Below, one piece after another: positions 46,045 to 55,565 of a stretch of 64,000 nt of DNA (position 1 is its first letter; every line of letters begins with the position of its first letter). This DNA comes from Megaustenia siamemsis (taxonomy: Eukaryota > Mollusca > Gastropoda > Stylommatophora > Ariophantidae): contig JAVIAB010000160.1 in NCBI GenBank assembly GCA_032433765.1, positions 14,488,807 to 14,552,806 of the forward strand. The letters run 5' to 3'. The notes under the pieces are model-generated. The model saw only the letters and a program-made list of their open reading frames with translations. It was not told the DNA's origin and searched no databases. The translations under genes were made by a program, and so were the position numbers.

Positions 46045-46150
46045 AGACTTTGTATATGAGGAAAATTGCAGAAAAAAATTTTTTTTTTAGACTGAGCCTC
46101 AATGGTTCCTGCTGCCTATCCGCCATATTGACCGGAAGTCCTGACTTTCC
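46045..46150 (-). other. Dispersed sequence D, second copy
   Basis: Homologous to 39,836-39,940 (TATATGAGGAAAATTGCAG; CAATGGTTCCTGCTGCCTAT; GCCATATTGACCGG). It contains a poly-T interruption and no shared reading frame. Confidence 0.5.
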
Positions 46151-46640
46151 CATAGTTCTATCTCAGTAATTTTTTCATGCAATTTCCATCCTCTTATTCT
46201 GCTTTAAGCATCCAACAATAAAAGCATGTATCTACCTTACAGCAGTTTTCTTTTTCTTCATTTATAACAGCCATACAAAAGAACTAATTTCACACTGAAA
46301 TTTAAAAAAACAAAACATTTTTGTGTCGTACCTAATTTCTTTTACTTCTACCTTTTCCATCGGAATGAATGTTTTTCTTACATTTTGTACCCTTATTTTA
46401 CTGTCTTTCTCGTTCTCCTTTTTTGTCTATTACATAGATACGAGTATATACATAGAATTGTCCATATCTTAGAAAAGTATTCCTAGACCTAGTCTTGCCT
46501 TGTCAAATGTTTTAACGAATTTAATGGTTTATTTCTTCGACTTTGATTATTTTCAGTCCTAGCTGCTATGGCCCATCATCAAGTATAATCTTTTGTTTAT
46601 GACGATATTGTTTAGTTCTCCTAAATATTTATATCGATTG
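46151..46640 (-). pseudogene. LINE family E, ancient copy
   Basis: Weak but collinear match to the minus strand of the 48.5-kb E copy: ATGCAATTTCCATCCTCTTA, TTCTGCTTTAAGCATCCA, CAGCCATACAAAAGAAC and, further on, TTTCAGTCCTAGCTGCTATG. There is no open frame. An alignment would be needed for exact limits. Confidence 0.5.
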
Positions 46641-48164
46641 CCGTTGATGTTCTTGTACAATTTATGTGATCGTGTTAGGTAGAAAAGTTCCAATTTATTT
46701 GATGCTTCGTCCACTACTCAGTATGATTCTATAGCAGACACCCAACTTAACAAAAACAGCCAACCACGCTCCACACACTCTTCAGGCTAGCCACTTTATT
46801 AAGGTCAGCCATGTTTTAAAACATAAATAACTAACTGTCAACTAAAGACAACCCAAAGAGTAACATAAAAAGCTCTCAATATGCATCATGCATATTCATA
46901 GGATAATTACCACATATAAAAGATGTGGATATGGGTCAAAATTTGTTGAGCTTTGTTTCCCGAAGTGATAATAAACCAACTGTCAACAATCAGAAGAGCT
47001 TTCACACATAGAATCTGTTCTTCATGCTTGTTTTAGCATATGTTATCTCGCCTCTTGTGTGTGTCTTTTATAACTGGTAGTGTTTATTTTCAGACCCGGA
47101 CAGTATTCCGTCCCCCAGCATTTTGTTCAAAGAGCAGGTCCTTTTATTTTAGCCCTCGCCATTGTGTTCGGTCTTTTCATATGAAGCATCCGAGACAGTT
47201 CTCACTGCGGGCATCGCAATGTTCCAGTGACCTCGCCTTATTATCTCCCATGCCCTTTATGCTCGTTGATGTTTTCGTTATTCTTGACCTCGCAAAGAAA
47301 AAACAAAACGATCTCCATTCTCAGTCATTCCTTTCCAAGCTTTCTCTCTCATCTTTTACTCCGCTTCATTTATATTTTCGATTATTTATTTTTTTTTCAT
47401 ATTTAATTTTCCTCATAATATTGAAATATCTCTTGTTATGAAAAATAGCCTTAACTCATTCTAACTGCGATGTCCTTTATTTATGGTCGGTTCTAAGTAA
47501 TAAAAATATTGATATTTTAATGAGCATGATTATTCTGTAATGACAATAATCAGACAGCGCCGCTTGTCTTGCCAGGGCTAGTTCGTGTTTACTTTCGGAG
47601 ACCCGTTCTCTAAAGTCCAGTAAACGGCCATCATTTCTACAAATTGTCATTATTTCTTTTTAAAAAAGAAATCACAGACGTCATTTCCAGGCACAATACC
47701 TTTGACCTGCTTTGGTCAAGTTTCCTTGTCGATGTGTCAACTGATAATGTCAAGAACACATTTTGTTTCCCTTCTCTTTCATGAACGATGTCAATTATAG
47801 ATTCGACTTTTAGCAAAAGTGTGTCCAGAGCTTTCAGAGCCAGCTTGAGTTTTGTAACAAATGGAAGAACGATAAATTAGGTCGTTTCTTGGACAAGTCA
47901 AAGTTTTGTTTCTCAGAATTAATCAAGGTTGACACAAGTGAATGGACACAATTGCTTGATTTTCTTGATATGGGAAGGGGGGGGGACGGGCGAACATGCC
48001 AGAAACATGGATGAGTTATTTTTAGACAATGGTATTAATCGTTTGTGTTCTGCCTTCGTATTTTCTTATTATTTTTTAGTCTAGCGTCTAGGTCTGGTAT
48101 TTGCAGCACAAAGTTAGACTGAAGATTGTGTTCTCCAGTGCCTGTTTTGCCTCAAATGTTATTT
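46641..48164. other. No gene recognised
   Basis: Longest stretch without repeats in this half of the window. The 133-codon plus frame at 47,040-47,441 has an unusual Phe/Ser/Leu-rich C-terminus, no domain I know, and no supporting context. A G-rich run lies near 47,978. Confidence 0.4.
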
Positions 48165-48306
48165 AACTCTTCATCATCGAGTGCCGTTTTCGTATCGAAG
48201 GTTGGCTACCATGGAGCGCCATTCCGCTCCGTCTCTGCTTTGATGGTTCAGGTTATCATAGACTGACTTGTCCATCTGTTTATGTTACTCGTCCACGTTA
48301 GTCTTT
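48165..48306 (-). mobile_element. LINE family F 3' end fragment
   Basis: The plus strand reads TCATCATCGAGTGCCGTTTT, CGAAGGTTGGCTACCATGGA, GCGCCATTCCGCTCCGTCTC and GTTACTCGTCCACGTTAGTC, matching the 3' end of F at 12,730-12,870, with the GAT-type tail at 48,170. Confidence 0.7.
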
Positions 48307-48312
48307 GTCTAG

Positions 48313-48471
48313 GAAACAAATAATAATAAATGAATATTATTATAGAGGGAAACTTCCGAGGCGATAATTCAGCGACAGAAAGAGTCGTCGTCTGACAGAC
48401 AGCCTATAATTCGCTGAATTATCGCCCGGAAATTTCCCTTTATAATAATATTAATTATTATTATTTGTCTC
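48313..48471. mobile_element. Foldback/MITE-like element with ~60-bp inverted ends
   Basis: The left arm (ACAAATAATAATAAATGAAT, ATTATTATAGAGGGAAACTT, CCGAGGCGATAATTCAGCGA) is nearly complementary to the right arm (TCGCTGAATTATCGCC, GGAAATTTCCCTTTATAATA, ATTATTATTTGTCTC), leaving about 35 bp of loop. No coding. The right 136 bp are repeated exactly at 49,915-50,050. Confidence 0.78.
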
Positions 48472-49914
48472 CAGTAGATCCCTGCAGATATTATCACCTC
48501 TACCAAGATGTTACATAATCTATTGGATAAAATTTGGGAGAGGGAAGAAATACCTAAAGACTTGAAAGAAGGTTATATGATCAAACTACCAAAGAAAGGA
48601 AGTTTACAGGAGTGCACAAATTATAGGGGAATTATGCTACTATCAGTGCCAGGAAAAATATTAGGCAGAATCATTCTGGAGAGACTAAAAGAGGCTATAG
48701 AGAAACACTTGAGAGATGAACAAGCAGGTTTTAGGAAGAACAGATCATGTGCTGATCAAATAACTACTCTACGTATAATAGTTGAACAAAGTTTAGAACT
48801 AAAATCCCCACTTTATATTGGATTCATAGATTACGAAAAGGCATTTGATAGTTTAGACAGAAGAATGCTTTGGAAGTTGCTGAGTCATTATGGAATCCCC
48901 ATAAAGTTTATTAACCTGATAAAAACAATGTATGAAGGAACAAAATGTAGTGTGGTGCATGAAGGACAGCTTACAGAAGCATTTGAAATAAGAACAGGAG
49001 TAAGGCAAGGATGCCTTCTGTCTCCATTTCTCTTTCTACTGGCCATAGATTGGATTATGAAAATAACTCAAAACAACAGAAATGGGATCCAGTGGTCACT
49101 GACCAAACAACTTGATGATTTAGACTTTGCTGATGACATAGCTCTCCTATCACACAGCCACCAACAGATGCAAGATAAAATGAGTATATTAGATGAGAGA
49201 TCACAACAGCTAGGACTAAAGATTAATAGAGATAAGACCAACATTATGAGAATTAATGCAGTTGGCAATAACCAAATAAAACTAGGAGAAATACCTCTAC
49301 TAGACGTACAATCTTATATATATATCTGGGCAGTAATATAGATAAAGAGGGAGGAACAGAAAACGATACCAAAATAAGGATATCAAAAGCAAGAGGAGCT
49401 TTCATTGCACTGGGAAACATATGGAAATCCAAAGAAATTAGGCTAAATACAAAAATACAAATTTTCAACTCCAATGTTAAGTCGGTTCTATTATATGGCT
49501 GTGAAACATGGAGAATAACAAAATTGACAATCACGAAGGTACAGACTTTCATTAATGGATGCTTGCGCAGAATAAAGGGATGGAAATTGCAGGACAAAGT
49601 CACAAACGTGGAATTATGGAAATGTACCGGTCAAATACCAGTGGATAAAGAAATACAGCGAAGACGATGGCGATGGATAGGACACACACTACGGAAACCA
49701 ACTGAGAGTATTACACAACAGGCCCTTTTTGGAATCCCCAGGGGAAAAGACAAAGAGGAAGACCAAGGAATTCTTGGAGAAGACAGATTGAAGCAGAGAT
49801 GAAGATGATGGGGAAGACATGGAATGATCTTAAAAGAATTGCAAAAAACAGAACGACTTGGAAAGTGTTTGTTGAAGACCTATGCTCCACTGGGAGCTAA
49901 AAGGTAGAAGAGAG
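48472..49914 (+). mobile_element. LINE family E, RT to 3' end, between 136-bp direct repeats
   Basis: Starts in the RT fingers and runs to the C-terminus and 3' tail (GGGAGCTAAAAGGTAGAAGA). Order: RT (48,508-49,320), thumb LGSNIDKEGGTENDTKIRIS, VLLYGCETWRI, NGCLRRIKGWKLQDKVTN, RRRWRWIGHTLRKPTESITQ, QALFGIPRGK and FVEDLCSTGS-stop. The frame breaks near 49,320 (a TA-dimer slip in the YLGS codons) and near 49,775. An exact 136-bp duplication flanks the copy. Confidence 0.85.
48508..49341 (+). pseudogene. LINE E reverse transcriptase domain
   Basis: A 277-codon open frame covers RT blocks 1-7: DLKEGYMIKLPKKGSLQECT, NYRGIMLLSVPGKILGR, RDEQAGFRKNRSCADQI, motif A YIGFIDYEKAFDSLDR, motif B GVRQGCLLSPFLFLLAIDW, motif C LDFADDIALLSH (FADD variant) and QQLGLKINRDKTNIMR. 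All catalytic aspartates are present. The ATG at 48,508 is an internal Met (family members extend upstream), so this is a truncated frame, and the last residues are frameshifted by a TA-dimer slip. RTE-like in my judgement; clade not certain. Confidence 0.9.
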
Positions 49915-50050
49915 ATTATTATAGAGGGAAACTTCCGAGGCGATAATTCAGCGACAGAAAGAGTCGTCGTCTGACAGACAGCCTATAATTCGCTGAATTA
50001 TCGCCCGGAAATTTCCCTTTATAATAATATTAATTATTATTATTTGTCTC
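49915..50050. repeat. 136-bp direct repeat, right copy
   Basis: Identical at all 136 positions to 48,336-48,471 by eye. It lacks the outer 23 bp of the left inverted arm, so it is not an independent complete MITE. This is best explained as a very long target-site duplication of LINE E, or as an LTR-like terminal repeat. Confidence 0.85.
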
Positions 50051-50246
50051 AAGTATAAAAACCACTGGAAAGTACTATTCGTGCAGTTTCGTCCTATAAA
50101 TGTTTGTCCGAAACACAAGTATTCAGCTCTACCGGGAGATACTTGCCTTAATAGGAAAGTACAGAAATACAATTTATTTCCGAGCTGTGATCTTAACCCT
50201 ATGCTATAGTCATGAGAACACCTGCGTGAAAGACATCGTCCACGAT

Positions 50247-50947
50247 CATCATCATCAAGTACCGGGCCTACTGACGTAGGTGATCATGTCTCTCCACAAC
50301 TTTCGATCTCGGCAGCTATTTATCATTTCTGTTGTTGACCTTCTGCCAAGCCATTCTCTTAAGCTGTCTGTTATTTTTTTCTCTTTGCTTCCCTCTATCT
50401 CTTCGTCCCTCAATTTTTCCAGTTGTTACAATATATTCCAGCTGTTCTCTTCTCATTACATGGCCAAAAAATGATGATTGTTTCTTCCTAACATTGGAAA
50501 TTAGCTCTCTTTTTGCTTTGACCTCTCTCAGAACATCTTCAATACTCTACTTAGCTGTCCATGGTACTCTCAACATTCTTCTGTAAAACCACATTTCTAC
50601 AGACTCCAGTGATGTTCTTGTCTGTTGTCCTATTGTCCATGATTCGCATCCATATGTTAAGACTGGCTCTACATAACATTTAAGAACTATTTTTCTTGTT
50701 TAAATTGTCAAAAATGGATTGCACAGTATCTTCCTCATTTTTTTGGAAAGCTGCTTATGCCTGAGCCATTCTGCATCTCACCTCTTTTGTACATCTTCCG
50801 TCTGAGGTTAACAAAGTTCCCAAATATTTAAATTCATTTACCTGTTTTAATATTGTTCCACGTGTCTTTATTTTGCACTAGGTGATGTCTTTTTCTTTGT
50901 TGTTACCATTACCTCTGTCTTTTTGCTATTTCGTCCATGATATATAT
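50247..50947 (-). pseudogene. LINE family B, longest copy, 11-bp TSD
   Basis: The minus strand contains KKTEVMVTTKKKTS, a thumb region with SDGRCTKEVRC-like coding, a decayed GCESWTIGQQTR, ESVEMWFYRRMLR, TKRELISNVRKKQSSFF, and the RRDRGKQREK-like end. It is broken at several points (e.g. an in-frame stop where other copies have W). The 3' tail is ACTTGATGATGATGATCG. TCGTCCACGAT flanks both sides (50,236-50,246; 50,948-50,958). Confidence 0.87.
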
Positions 50948-50958
50948 TCGTCCACGAT

Positions 50959-51145
50959 AGCTAATTTTTTAGTTAGCCGAGTGGCAGTGTTCCCAAGCGT
51001 TCGGCTTCTCGTGGCAAGGCGCAGTACCAAGGAGTATGGGTTCGGTCCTACATCGGACCATATATTGTTCTTTGTTTTTTTTTCTGTTGTTGTCTATTGG
51101 TCATTTTTTCTGAGTGTTGTTAAACAAACCTCTTCCTCCTATGAT
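50959..51145 (+). mobile_element. tRNA-like SINE head (SINE6 candidate)
   Basis: A box TTAGCCGAGTGGCAGTG and B box GTATGGGTTCGGTCCTACAT, spaced as in a long-variable-arm tRNA (Leu/Ser type), followed by a T-rich body. Only one copy in the window; it lacks a clean acceptor stem, so not a tRNA gene. Confidence 0.5.
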
Positions 51146-51147
51146 TC

Positions 51148-51235
51148 GCTAGTCTTTGTCTACATCTGCCTCTTTTACCTTCTATTTTCCCTTCCAATAT
51201 TACTTATAGTAGGCTGTTATTTAATTATCCTCTAA
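51148..51235 (-). mobile_element. LINE F-like fragment
   Basis: GCTAGTCTTTGTCTACATCT, GCCTCTTTTACCTTCTATTT and AATATTACTTATAGTAGGCT parallel the F copy at 12,850-12,925. Short and decayed. Confidence 0.55.
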
Positions 51236-51489
51236 TAAATTAACAAACTTATTATCTCTTATGCTATTAAAAAAAAAGTGGTAATTGCGTGGGCTCCACA
51301 ACTTTTACTCCATTTAAAATTTGCTTCTGTATCAAGCTCCGATACTTAGACTTTTTATTTTTTAAATTGCATCATATTTGAGTTCCACAAACTTAACTCT
51401 ACTCCCACAGCCCTGATCTTCGCCCACTGTACGATGATCCCTCGGCGTAATGTCGCTAACAATGTGATCAATACAATAAATCATTCCTG

Positions 51490-51660
51490 TCGCAAATATA
51501 TATATAGGATATCGCGGAAATGACGTCATTTCCTATTCCAGACTTCATTATTTGAGAATATTATTCTTTACCACGTGACCCCTATCCCGATTGACGCTTG
51601 CTCAACGCGAAACCGGAAATAGTGTACCACCATTTAAACAGCCGCCATTGTTTTCACTCT
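51490..51660. promoter_or_regulatory. Promoter-like cluster: CRE palindrome, E-box, ETS, YY1-like
   Basis: GGAAATGACGTCATTTCC (51,516-51,533) is a perfect 18-bp palindrome with a consensus CRE (TGACGTCA) flanked by GGAA half-sites. Nearby are CCACGTGACC (E-box, 51,571), ACCGGAAAT (ETS-like, 51,612) and GCCGCCATTGTTTTC (YY1-like, 51,641). A TATA-like AAATATATATATAGG precedes them (51,494). Such clusters are typical of metazoan promoters, but no downstream gene could be identified within the window. Confidence 0.4.
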
Positions 51661-52884
51661 TTTCCCCTCATTAAAGTAAAATTAAGTAGGTCAACTCATC
51701 GGACCTCAAAGTGACATCGAAATGTCAACAACTTAATAATAATTTTACAACGGCCATTATTTATTCTCACGGCCTGATATAGGTCACGGAGCACGTGAGG
51801 CAGGAACCACGAGTATGAAAAATGACCGACGGGGATTTTTTTTTTTATTTATTCCGTTACCCTGGCCTTTGCGCTGATTTAGATATGAGAGTTAGCCAAT
51901 CGGGATTGATTACAAAATGTCGTTAAGTGGCTCGTGTCGAGGGCGTTGCCCGGATATCATATTCCAGGACTTTATACAGTCCTATTTCCCTTCTATAAAC
52001 GGTTCAACTGTTTCTCGCAGGCACACAAGTTGAAGTTATTATCTAAACGATGACCGTGTCTTCTGGTCAGTATTGTCAATTTTTACGAACACGATTGTCT
52101 GCCTTGATCGGTTTAATGGTGTAATCATGATCTGAGCTCGGTTGGGGTTTTATTTCGGTTAAACAAACGCCAAAGGTTACGCGGGAAAAGCTTTCCCTCC
52201 AGTAACATCCGCATTGATGCAATTACCACAGTTTGCTTCACGTGCGTCGGCAGCTCGAGGAGGGAGGTCACGTGTGGCCGCTGTTATCACTATGTGCCTA
52301 GTTACAGTTTTGAAACAATAACATAACGTGCAAGCCATCATCATTGCAAATCTCTGGACACGTCATTAAAGTCTTGCCAGGAACATCGTAACAAAGAGAG
52401 CCAAACACGTTGCCAAAAAAGAAATATTGATGATGAAACAGACCTCATACAGCAGTCGTAGTTTGATTGCTCATTTCATTCTTTCATCTTTCTATTCACT
52501 GTATATTAATGTGTAAATGCATGTTGAATTAATTTCATGAAAATTTAAAAAACAAAATATCAACCTGGAGCTGTTGATCGCGAAGGATGATAATAGTGGT
52601 ATATCAACCTCGAGTAGATGCAGGGCCAGTTAAGCTAGTGTGATGCCAGTAGCATATGTTAAGTAGAGGACCTTATAATTTTAAACAAAAACAAGAAAAA
52701 CATTTCAAAATTCGTTTACATCCGCGTAAATTCCACAAATGTCATCTCAATACATGTCCAGGCATAAAACAAACATTACCTGATCGCTTACCAACACAAA
52801 TTTGACACTTTTCTTCTTAAATCTTTCATTGTTAACAGTTTGATTACTATAATATCGTCTGAATATCGTACAATTTCACTTTAT
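51661..52884. other. No gene recognised; GC-richer unique DNA
   Basis: Mostly unique sequence, with further E-box-like TCACGTG words near 52,208. Nothing codes convincingly. It could contain a non-coding first exon or intron of a host gene, but I see no splice evidence. Confidence 0.35.
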
Positions 52885-53025
52885 ATATATATACCACGAC
52901 CGTCTTACCGACGTTCGGACAACCCGTGTTCGATTCCCGCTGGAAACAGCGTCATTTTGTATTCGTAGTTATAAAAAAAAAATATACTCGACCCAGCTCC
53001 TGGCAGAAATGAGTACCAGGGTAGG
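52885..53025 (+). mobile_element. SINE2, 5' part, split by LINE H
   Basis: tRNA-like head ending in GTGTTCGATTCCCGCTGG (B box), body GTATTCGTAGTTATAAAAAA and CAGCTCCTGGCAGAAATGAG, then TACCAGGGTA. The continuation of the SINE body is found at 54,739 after LINE H. The first codons of the 53,009 frame are contributed by this SINE. Confidence 0.7.
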
Positions 53026-53465
53026 GAAGGTCAAGCCTATCATGAAACACACTCTCTGCAAAATTGAAGATAAAAACCATACACTTCCTATTGACCAAAA
53101 CCCAACATATCTTGGCGTCACCATGAATAGCAGAATGACATGGATAAATCAGATAGACAAAGCAAACAAAAGAGCCAGAAAACGAACAGATATTATGAAG
53201 AAATTGGCAGGAACGGACTGGGGAGCAGACAGCAATATCTTGAAACAACTATACGTAGGAAGAGTAAGACCAATCCTAGAGTATGGAGTCACAGCCTGAG
53301 CTACAGCTTCCAAATCACAGCTTAGCAAAATTAACAGAACACAAAACAAAACTAGGCTGCCCGCATCATCACTGGTGCTATGAAATCTACACCTATCGAG
53401 ACTCTAGAAACAGTAACAGGGTTACATCCCTTAGAAGAAAGACGGAAAACTAAAGTAATGCAACA

Positions 53466-53602
53466 TCATCATCGAGTGCCTTCTCCTCAACGAAGGTTGG
53501 CTACCATGGTTCGCTATTCTACTCTGTTTCTTGTCTAATGTCCATGTTTCTGCACCATACAGGAATACTGAGAAGATGTAACATTTGTCATAGTAATTAA
53601 AG
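53466..53602 (-). mobile_element. 137-bp internally deleted LINE F derivative, 13-bp TSD
   Basis: Joins the F 3' terminus (GGCACTCGATGATGATG tail; GCCAACCTTCGTTGAGG) to the IFSVFLYGAETWTLDKK coding block, omitting the intervening few hundred bp present in the 12.7-kb copy. AAGTAATGCAACA flanks it on both sides (53,453-53,465; 53,603-53,615), a perfect duplication, so it moved as this short form into LINE H. Confidence 0.9.
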
Positions 53603-53721
53603 AAGTAATGCAACAAGCGGAGAAATATAAAAGGCTCCCTAGCCACCCCATACACTAAAGGATAACTGGTTTCGGATTTGTACGACTAAAGAGGAGCAAC
53701 TTCGCTACAATCTCTAAAGAA

Positions 53722-54408
53722 ATGGCAACTAGTGACCCAGTACTGTCCCAAACAATACCGAAACCCATAAGCCCATCTGATATGACTCCTCATGGGAAAC
53801 ACAAAATATCAGAACTTAAAGAAGACATAATAGGAATCATGAAAAAAGGCACCCAAGCAGACACAGTGAGAAAACACATAAACGACAACTACCTACAGGA
53901 CTCCTGGTCACGCATATACATAGATGGCTCTGCTACAAATGCCACAAGAAAAGGAGGAGGAGGAGGAGGAGGAGGTGTGTTCTTGACGCTGAATAACCAG
54001 GAAGAGATCACCAAGTCAAAAGCTACTGGGAAATTCTTAAACAACTCTAAAGCAGAAACTGGAGCCCTCAAAGGCGCTGCAAAACTGGCTATCCAACACA
54101 AAAATAATATGCACAAGAAATTGGTGATTCTGATTGATGCACTGTCAGTCCTAACAGCTTTAAAAACTCCTAGGAACAGTCTGCTAGATGACATGAGAAC
54201 AACCCTAGACCAACTGTGCAAAAACTTACAGAGAGTGGTCATCCAGTGGATACTATCACACTGTAATATACACGGAAACGTTCGCGCAGACAAATTAGCT
54301 AAAGAGGTTGAGAGAGAGATTACCACCTGGTCAGCTACGATGAAGCCAAATCCATCATCAAAGGCCAGTATCATTAAAAAAAATGGAAACAAGAACACCC
54401 AAGTTTAA
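53722..54408 (+). pseudogene. LINE H RNase H domain frame
   Basis: A 228-codon open frame. After a leader (VRKHINDNYLQDSW) the RNase H fold shows catalytic Asp in RIYIDGSAT, Glu in NSKAETGALKGAAK, Asp in LVILIDALSVLTAL, and the terminal SHCNIHGNVRADKLAKEVE with His and Asp. Asn replaces the usual Gly in SHC(G/N)I. An expanded GGAGGAGGAGGAGG run inserts extra Gly after RKG. The N-terminal part continues a LINE polypeptide; the ATG is probably internal. Role: removal of the RNA template strand during element reverse transcription. Confidence 0.87.
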
Positions 54409-54712
54409 CGAGAGGGACGGATACCTCCAACTAATAAGGAGGGATCAAGTCATCATACTTCGCCTACGCACTGGCCATAACAGAATGGGAAACCAAATGT
54501 TCACCAAACTCAAAATAGGAACTACCAGCCAATGCCACTGTACACTGGATAACATGACAACAGAACATGTTCTACAGGATTGCTCCCAGTACACAGACCT
54601 GAGAAAGACAATGTGGTCCACACCCACCTCCCTGGAAGAGAAACTATGTTGGGTAACCGAATCACTTAAACAGACAGCTACCTTCATAAGAGAGTCCGGA
54701 ATCCTAGTCTGA
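54383..54712 (+). pseudogene. LINE H C-terminus (HVLQDC domain)
   Basis: Frameshifted by an A-run (54,376-54,382) from the RNase H frame, overlapping it by 26 bp. Contains LRTGHNRMGNQMFTKLKIG, a CHCTLDNMTTEHVLQDC metal-binding-like cluster (Cys-x-Cys ... His ... Cys) and ATFIRESGILV-stop. This region follows RNase H in many LINEs and pseudogenised copies occur at 1.2 and 11.4 kb. Confidence 0.82.
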
Positions 54713-54738
54713 ATGAGCCATGATCTCAGAAAAAGAAG

Positions 54739-54990
54739 TATTCGTGTTTATAAAAAAAAAAAAATACCCCTGCGGTCGATCCAGCCGCTGGCAGAAAAGA
54801 GTACCAGGGTATTACTCTGGGAAGGTGGGGAATGCCACCTCGCATCGTGAGTTTCGATGCTTGAAGCGACACTATCCAGAAGTCTCCACACTCTTCTGGA
54901 TAGGCGGCCGAGCACATATGGGTGAAAACTCGAGTGCTAAGACGCCAAATCAAGTCTCGTACTTTACATTTATATCGTATGACAGGGAAC
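54739..54990 (+). mobile_element. SINE2, 3' part
   Basis: GTATTCGTGTTTATAAAAAA through CAGCCGCTGGCAGAAAAGAG, GTACCAGGGTATTACTCTGG, ATCGTGAGTTTCGATGCTTG, GAGCACATATGGGTGAAAAC and CAAGTCTCGTACTTTACATT, i.e. the SINE2 body to its TTTAC tail. Its first ~70 bp repeat the end of the 52,885-53,025 piece. Confidence 0.78.
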
Positions 54991-55002
54991 AGTTGGCTGT
55001 GT

Positions 55003-55200
55003 TCACTTTCTGTGCGGTTTCGCCTTATGTATTTTGGCATGTGCTGAGACTGCTATGATGGGGACTACAGCTACCTTTCTTTGTTTGGGAGATTAGTTAG
55101 TAATTCGGATGATTTCACTGGCACGGGCGGTTGAGCAATTATGGATTTTAATTCGTTTGCAGTGATGCCGGGGCCTTCCATATCCATAACCATAACAGTC
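55003..55200 (-). mobile_element. Dispersed repeat Z
   Basis: Same orientation and extent as the 11-kb copy: GTGCGGTTTCGCCTTATGTA ... GGCACGGGCGGTTGAGCAAT ... CCATATCCATAACCATAACA, then (TA)n. The AHAKRHKAK end is changed to AHAKIHKAK here. Confidence 0.6.
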
Positions 55201-55565
55201 ATATATATATATATATGTATATACCTCCTAAACTAACTATTTTATAATAACAAAAATAAAAGCCACAACAAAGTTAAATTAAGATAAAAATAATGAACAG
55301 TCACACTAAGTCGCCCTCTTTTTCTCTTTCTCTCACAATTTCGTGACACCAAACACGGCATCAATCACAAGATCATAGGTTTAACACTTCATCTTGAAGG
55401 TGGAAAAGCATCATGTACCAATTTATTGGCGGGGCCCCTAAAAGCGCTTGACCCTTAGCTTATGCTTCTTTTGCTGCTATGTTAATTCGGCTCTGTGTAG
55501 TTGTGCCACAATTTTGTGAAACACACTCAAGGAAGATTGGCTAAATTTGACATCAAACTAACCTG
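55201..55565. other. Short (TA)n then no gene recognised
   Basis: A TA run at 55,201-55,224 follows repeat Z; the rest is unique AT-rich DNA. Confidence 0.5.

Larger units (their letters stand above)
53026..54738 (+). mobile_element. LINE family H: RT end, RNase H and C-terminus
   Basis: 1.7-kb 5'-truncated LINE: region after the RT with PTYLGVTMNSRMTWINQID, KRTDIMKKLAGTDWGADSN and LYVGRVRPILEYGVTA (to 53,299), a frameshifted GLHPLEERRK block, RNase H (53,900-54,345), and the C-terminal HVLQDC region. Frameshifts occur near 53,300 and 54,400, and a 137-bp LINE F derivative is inserted at 53,466. It ends RESGILV-stop, TGAGCCATGATCTCAG. It lies inside a SINE2 copy. Confidence 0.85.

Noticed and set aside
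47040..47441. 133-codon ORF as a host gene
   Set aside because: No recognisable domain, biased composition toward Phe/Ser/Leu at the C-terminus, no splice or promoter evidence; consistent with chance in AT-rich DNA.
48336..50050. Conventional LTR retrotransposon
   Set aside because: The enclosed RT is a LINE type (FADD, no protease or integrase), the 136-bp repeats do not have clear TG...CA ends, and the LINE 3' tail lies just inside the right repeat.
53009..53299. Start of a genuine LINE H reading frame at 53,009
   Set aside because: The first ~8 codons derive from SINE2 sequence (GAGTACCAGGGTA), so the ATG is fortuitous.
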